From Verrucomicrobiota bacterium (GTDB lineage: Bacteria; Verrucomicrobiota; Verrucomicrobiae; Chthoniobacterales; UBA10450): DNA of 25,749 nucleotides. This document shows, one piece after another, positions 24,165 to 25,749 of the stretch. The first letter of the stretch is position 1, and the number at the start of each line of letters is the position of its first letter. The notes beneath the pieces are model-generated. The model did no database searches, was not told the DNA's origin, and saw only the letters and a list, made by a program, of their open reading frames with translations. A program made the translations under genes and the position numbers. The stretch spans positions 1 through 25,749 of the forward strand of contig VBQB01000048.1 in the NCBI GenBank assembly GCA_005887855.1. Direction: 5' to 3'.

Positions 24165-25181
24165 TTATCGCTGGGACGTGCTGCGTCGGCTCGGGGTGGG
24201 ACTTGGCCTCGCCTTCGTGCTCTTGCGGACGTTAATTGTCTGCTGCCCGGCTGCCGCTGCTTGCCGTTGTTCTTCGGGATATTTCTTCGTCGTCGGCCAG
24301 ATCAAACGCCAGGGCTGAGTCTTCACGGTTTCACTGAAATCCTTGATGTTACGTCCCGCCGGCCCGAGGTCGTCCATCGTGGCTTTTAGCCTATCAGATG
24401 AGTCGCGAAAATTTCGGAGCGCGACTTCAATGTTGTCGTTTGATGTGAGATCATCGCTAATCTTCTGGATGTTATTGAGAGAATGCGACAGAGCGCTATC
24501 CGGCGCGGTTAGATCGACAAGATGTTCCCCGAATGTCTTGAACTGGCCGATCGCGAGGGTCAGATCGGAATTTTCGTCGGTGAGTCGACTGAGATTTTGC
24601 GATGTAGTCTCGAGTTCCTTCATCGTAGACGTAGCCTCTGCTGCGACCGGCTTGATTACTTCGAGCATCTTGGCCGCGGCTTCGGAAAAATCGGGAACGC
24701 GCTCGCCGGGAAACATTTCGCCATCTTTTGCGCGCCCGGAGCTTTCGTTTCCCTGCGTGATGTCGATCGCCATGTCACCGAGGAGTCCCAGCTGCGTCAG
24801 CCGGGCATGCGCATCGCGATAAACCTTCGCGTTCCTATCCACCTGCACGTCGACCCGAACTTCATATTTCGGTTTGCCACCTGAAGGGATCGGAGTTGCG
24901 CCCGGCTCGGACGGGCGCAGCGAGACACTAACCTCTTGTGCGCGCTTATCTTCCTCCGGTGAAACTGGCGAAAATAGCTTCTGCACCTGCCCAATTTTTC
25001 TACCGGCCAACATGACCGGCGCGCCGATTTTGATTCCGGACGCATTGTCGAAATACATTTTGTAGGTCACAAGCGGCCGGAAGAGCCCAGGCGCGCCCAG
25101 CAAGATGAGCACAAAAGCCAAAATAGCCACGGTGCCTACCACCAGCAGGCCCGTCATTATCTCATTTCTTTGCAATTGCAT
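24165..25181 (-). CDS. mlaD: MCE-domain phospholipid transport substrate-binding protein (MlaD family)
   Basis: MlaD-type proteins are inner-membrane-anchored rings that hand phospholipids between the inner-membrane ABC transporter and periplasmic carriers. The 338-residue product has one N-terminal transmembrane helix (about 10-30, GLLVVGTVAILAFVLILLG). An MCE domain (about 38-145) contains YFDNASGIKIGAPVMLAGRKIGQV and LTQLGLLGDMAIDIT. A helical region (about 165-290) probably extends the ring into a tunnel. A basic Pro/Ser/Arg tail ends the protein. E. coli MlaD is only 183 residues, so this is a long form. The start overlaps the end of the ATPase gene by 20 bases, giving an ATPase-MCE operon. 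Confidence 0.92.
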   Translation of the reverse strand: MQLQRNEIMTGLLVVGTVAILAFVLILLGAPGLFRPLVTYKMYFDNASGIKIGAPVMLAGRKIGQVQKLFSPVSPEEDKRAQEVSVSLRPSEPGATPIPSGGKPKYEVRVDVQVDRNAKVYRDAHARLTQLGLLGDMAIDITQGNESSGRAKDGEMFPGERVPDFSEAAAKMLEVIKPVAAEATSTMKELETTSQNLSRLTDENSDLTLAIGQFKTFGEHLVDLTAPDSALSHSLNNIQKISDDLTSNDNIEVALRNFRDSSDRLKATMDDLGPAGRNIKDFSETVKTQPWRLIWPTTKKYPEEQRQAAAAGQQTINVRKSTKARPSPTPSRRSTSQR

Positions 25182-25749
25182 CTTGGCTTCCTTCCAGAAT
25201 GGGGCCTTCTGTGCTTCCGCTCAAGAACTGAGCGACGACCGGATTCTTCGACTGTTTAAACTGCTCAGGCTTGGCGTCTTCAATGATCTTGCCTCGATAG
25301 AGCATCGCCATGCGCGTGCCGATGCGAAAAGCACTGCTCATGTCATGCGTCACGATGATTGATGTCACTTTCGATTTTTCTGTGAGACTGATGATTAATT
25401 CGTCGATCACCGAACTGATCACCGGGTCCAGGCCGGCGGAGGGCTCGTCAAAGAGAATCAGCTCCGGCTCCATGACCAGCGCTCGCGCCAAGCTCACGCG
25501 CTTTTTCATTCCGCCGCTTAGTTCTTCGGGCATCAACTCCTTCGCTTCCATCATGTCAACAAGCTCAAGCTTTTGATCGACAATTTTATCGATTTCTTTA
25601 CGCGATTTATCGGTCAGCTCTTCGAGTGGGAGCGCGACGTTGTCGCGCACATTACGCGAACTCAGAAGAGCCGAGTATTGATAGACCATCCCAATGTGCT
25701 GTCGGATGCGTTGTAGCTTGCGGCGGCGCAGCCGCGTGACCTCAAATTG
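25162..25749 (-). CDS. mlaF: MlaF-like ABC transporter ATP-binding protein, partial (5' end off edge)
   Basis: The visible 195 codons cover the C-terminal two-thirds of an ABC ATPase; the frame runs open to the window end, so Walker A lies outside. The Q-loop region is IGMVYQYSALLSSRNVRDNVALPL. The signature LSGGMKKRVSLARAL, Walker B LILFDEPSAGLDP and the switch histidine in IIVTHDM are present. The LSGGM(K/R)KR signature is the form typical of MlaF/Mkl proteins, and the gene next door encodes MlaD, which supports the phospholipid transport call. The TGA stop at 25162-25164 lies inside the mlaD reading frame. Confidence 0.9.
   Translation of the reverse strand, partial: QFEVTRLRRRKLQRIRQHIGMVYQYSALLSSRNVRDNVALPLEELTDKSRKEIDKIVDQKLELVDMMEAKELMPEELSGGMKKRVSLARALVMEPELILFDEPSAGLDPVISSVIDELIISLTEKSKVTSIIVTHDMSSAFRIGTRMAMLYRGKIIEDAKPEQFKQSKNPVVAQFLSGSTEGPILEGSQDAIAKK

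Overview
The window reads as a dense bacterial chromosome segment, most likely from a member of the Verrucomicrobia (phylum-level inference). The clearest lineage clue is a protein at 19268-19702 that resembles the Minf_1886 family, known mainly from Verrucomicrobia and Planctomycetes. A Gram-negative envelope is implied by SurA, MlaD/MlaF, MacAB and a lipoprotein L,D-transpeptidase. Nearly every gene is a housekeeping or envelope gene. I found no phage, integrase, transposase, CRISPR array, rRNA or tRNA.

Layout. (1) 1-2481, plus: tsaE-tsaB-alr, then an orphan RelE/ParE-like toxin. (2) 2670-3802, minus: a DksA/TraR-like protein with a histone-like lysine-rich tail, L33 and S18, packed as one operon. 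(3) 3930-9370: two ABC-2 type permeases on the minus strand, separated by a plus-strand macA-macB(ATPase)-macB(permease) exporter operon and a rhodanese. (4) 9480-14644, minus: mfd-surA-pdxA, with a 4-base overlap between mfd and surA. (5) 14774-16398, minus: a Thermotoga-type DAHP synthase and, upstream of it, an L,D-transpeptidase lipoprotein broken by a single-base frameshift. (6) 16581-19141: FmdB-type zinc ribbon protein, a low-complexity Gly/Asn/Trp/Tyr-rich peptidoglycan-binding protein, and a secreted protein resembling an inactive metallopeptidase. (7) 19268-22785, plus: Minf_1886-like protein, a double M16 peptidase and a DUF1844 protein in a tight operon. (8) 23092-24150: poxvirus-type topoisomerase IB. 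(9) 24165-25749, minus: mlaD and the 3' part of mlaF, running off the edge.

The most interesting structure is a family of short palindromic elements whose ends read (T)GTAG...CTAC(A) and which can fold into cloverleaf or cruciform shapes (2578-2667, 8042-8112, 22789-22935). A related copy (13330-13386) lies in frame inside mfd and adds about 19-20 residues to the transcription-repair coupling factor, much as Rickettsia palindromic elements do in their host proteins. Two housekeeping genes also look damaged: alr lacks about 24 codons in its C-terminal domain, and the L,D-transpeptidase is frameshifted.

All calls come from reading the sequence and from remembered family motifs; no database search was run.
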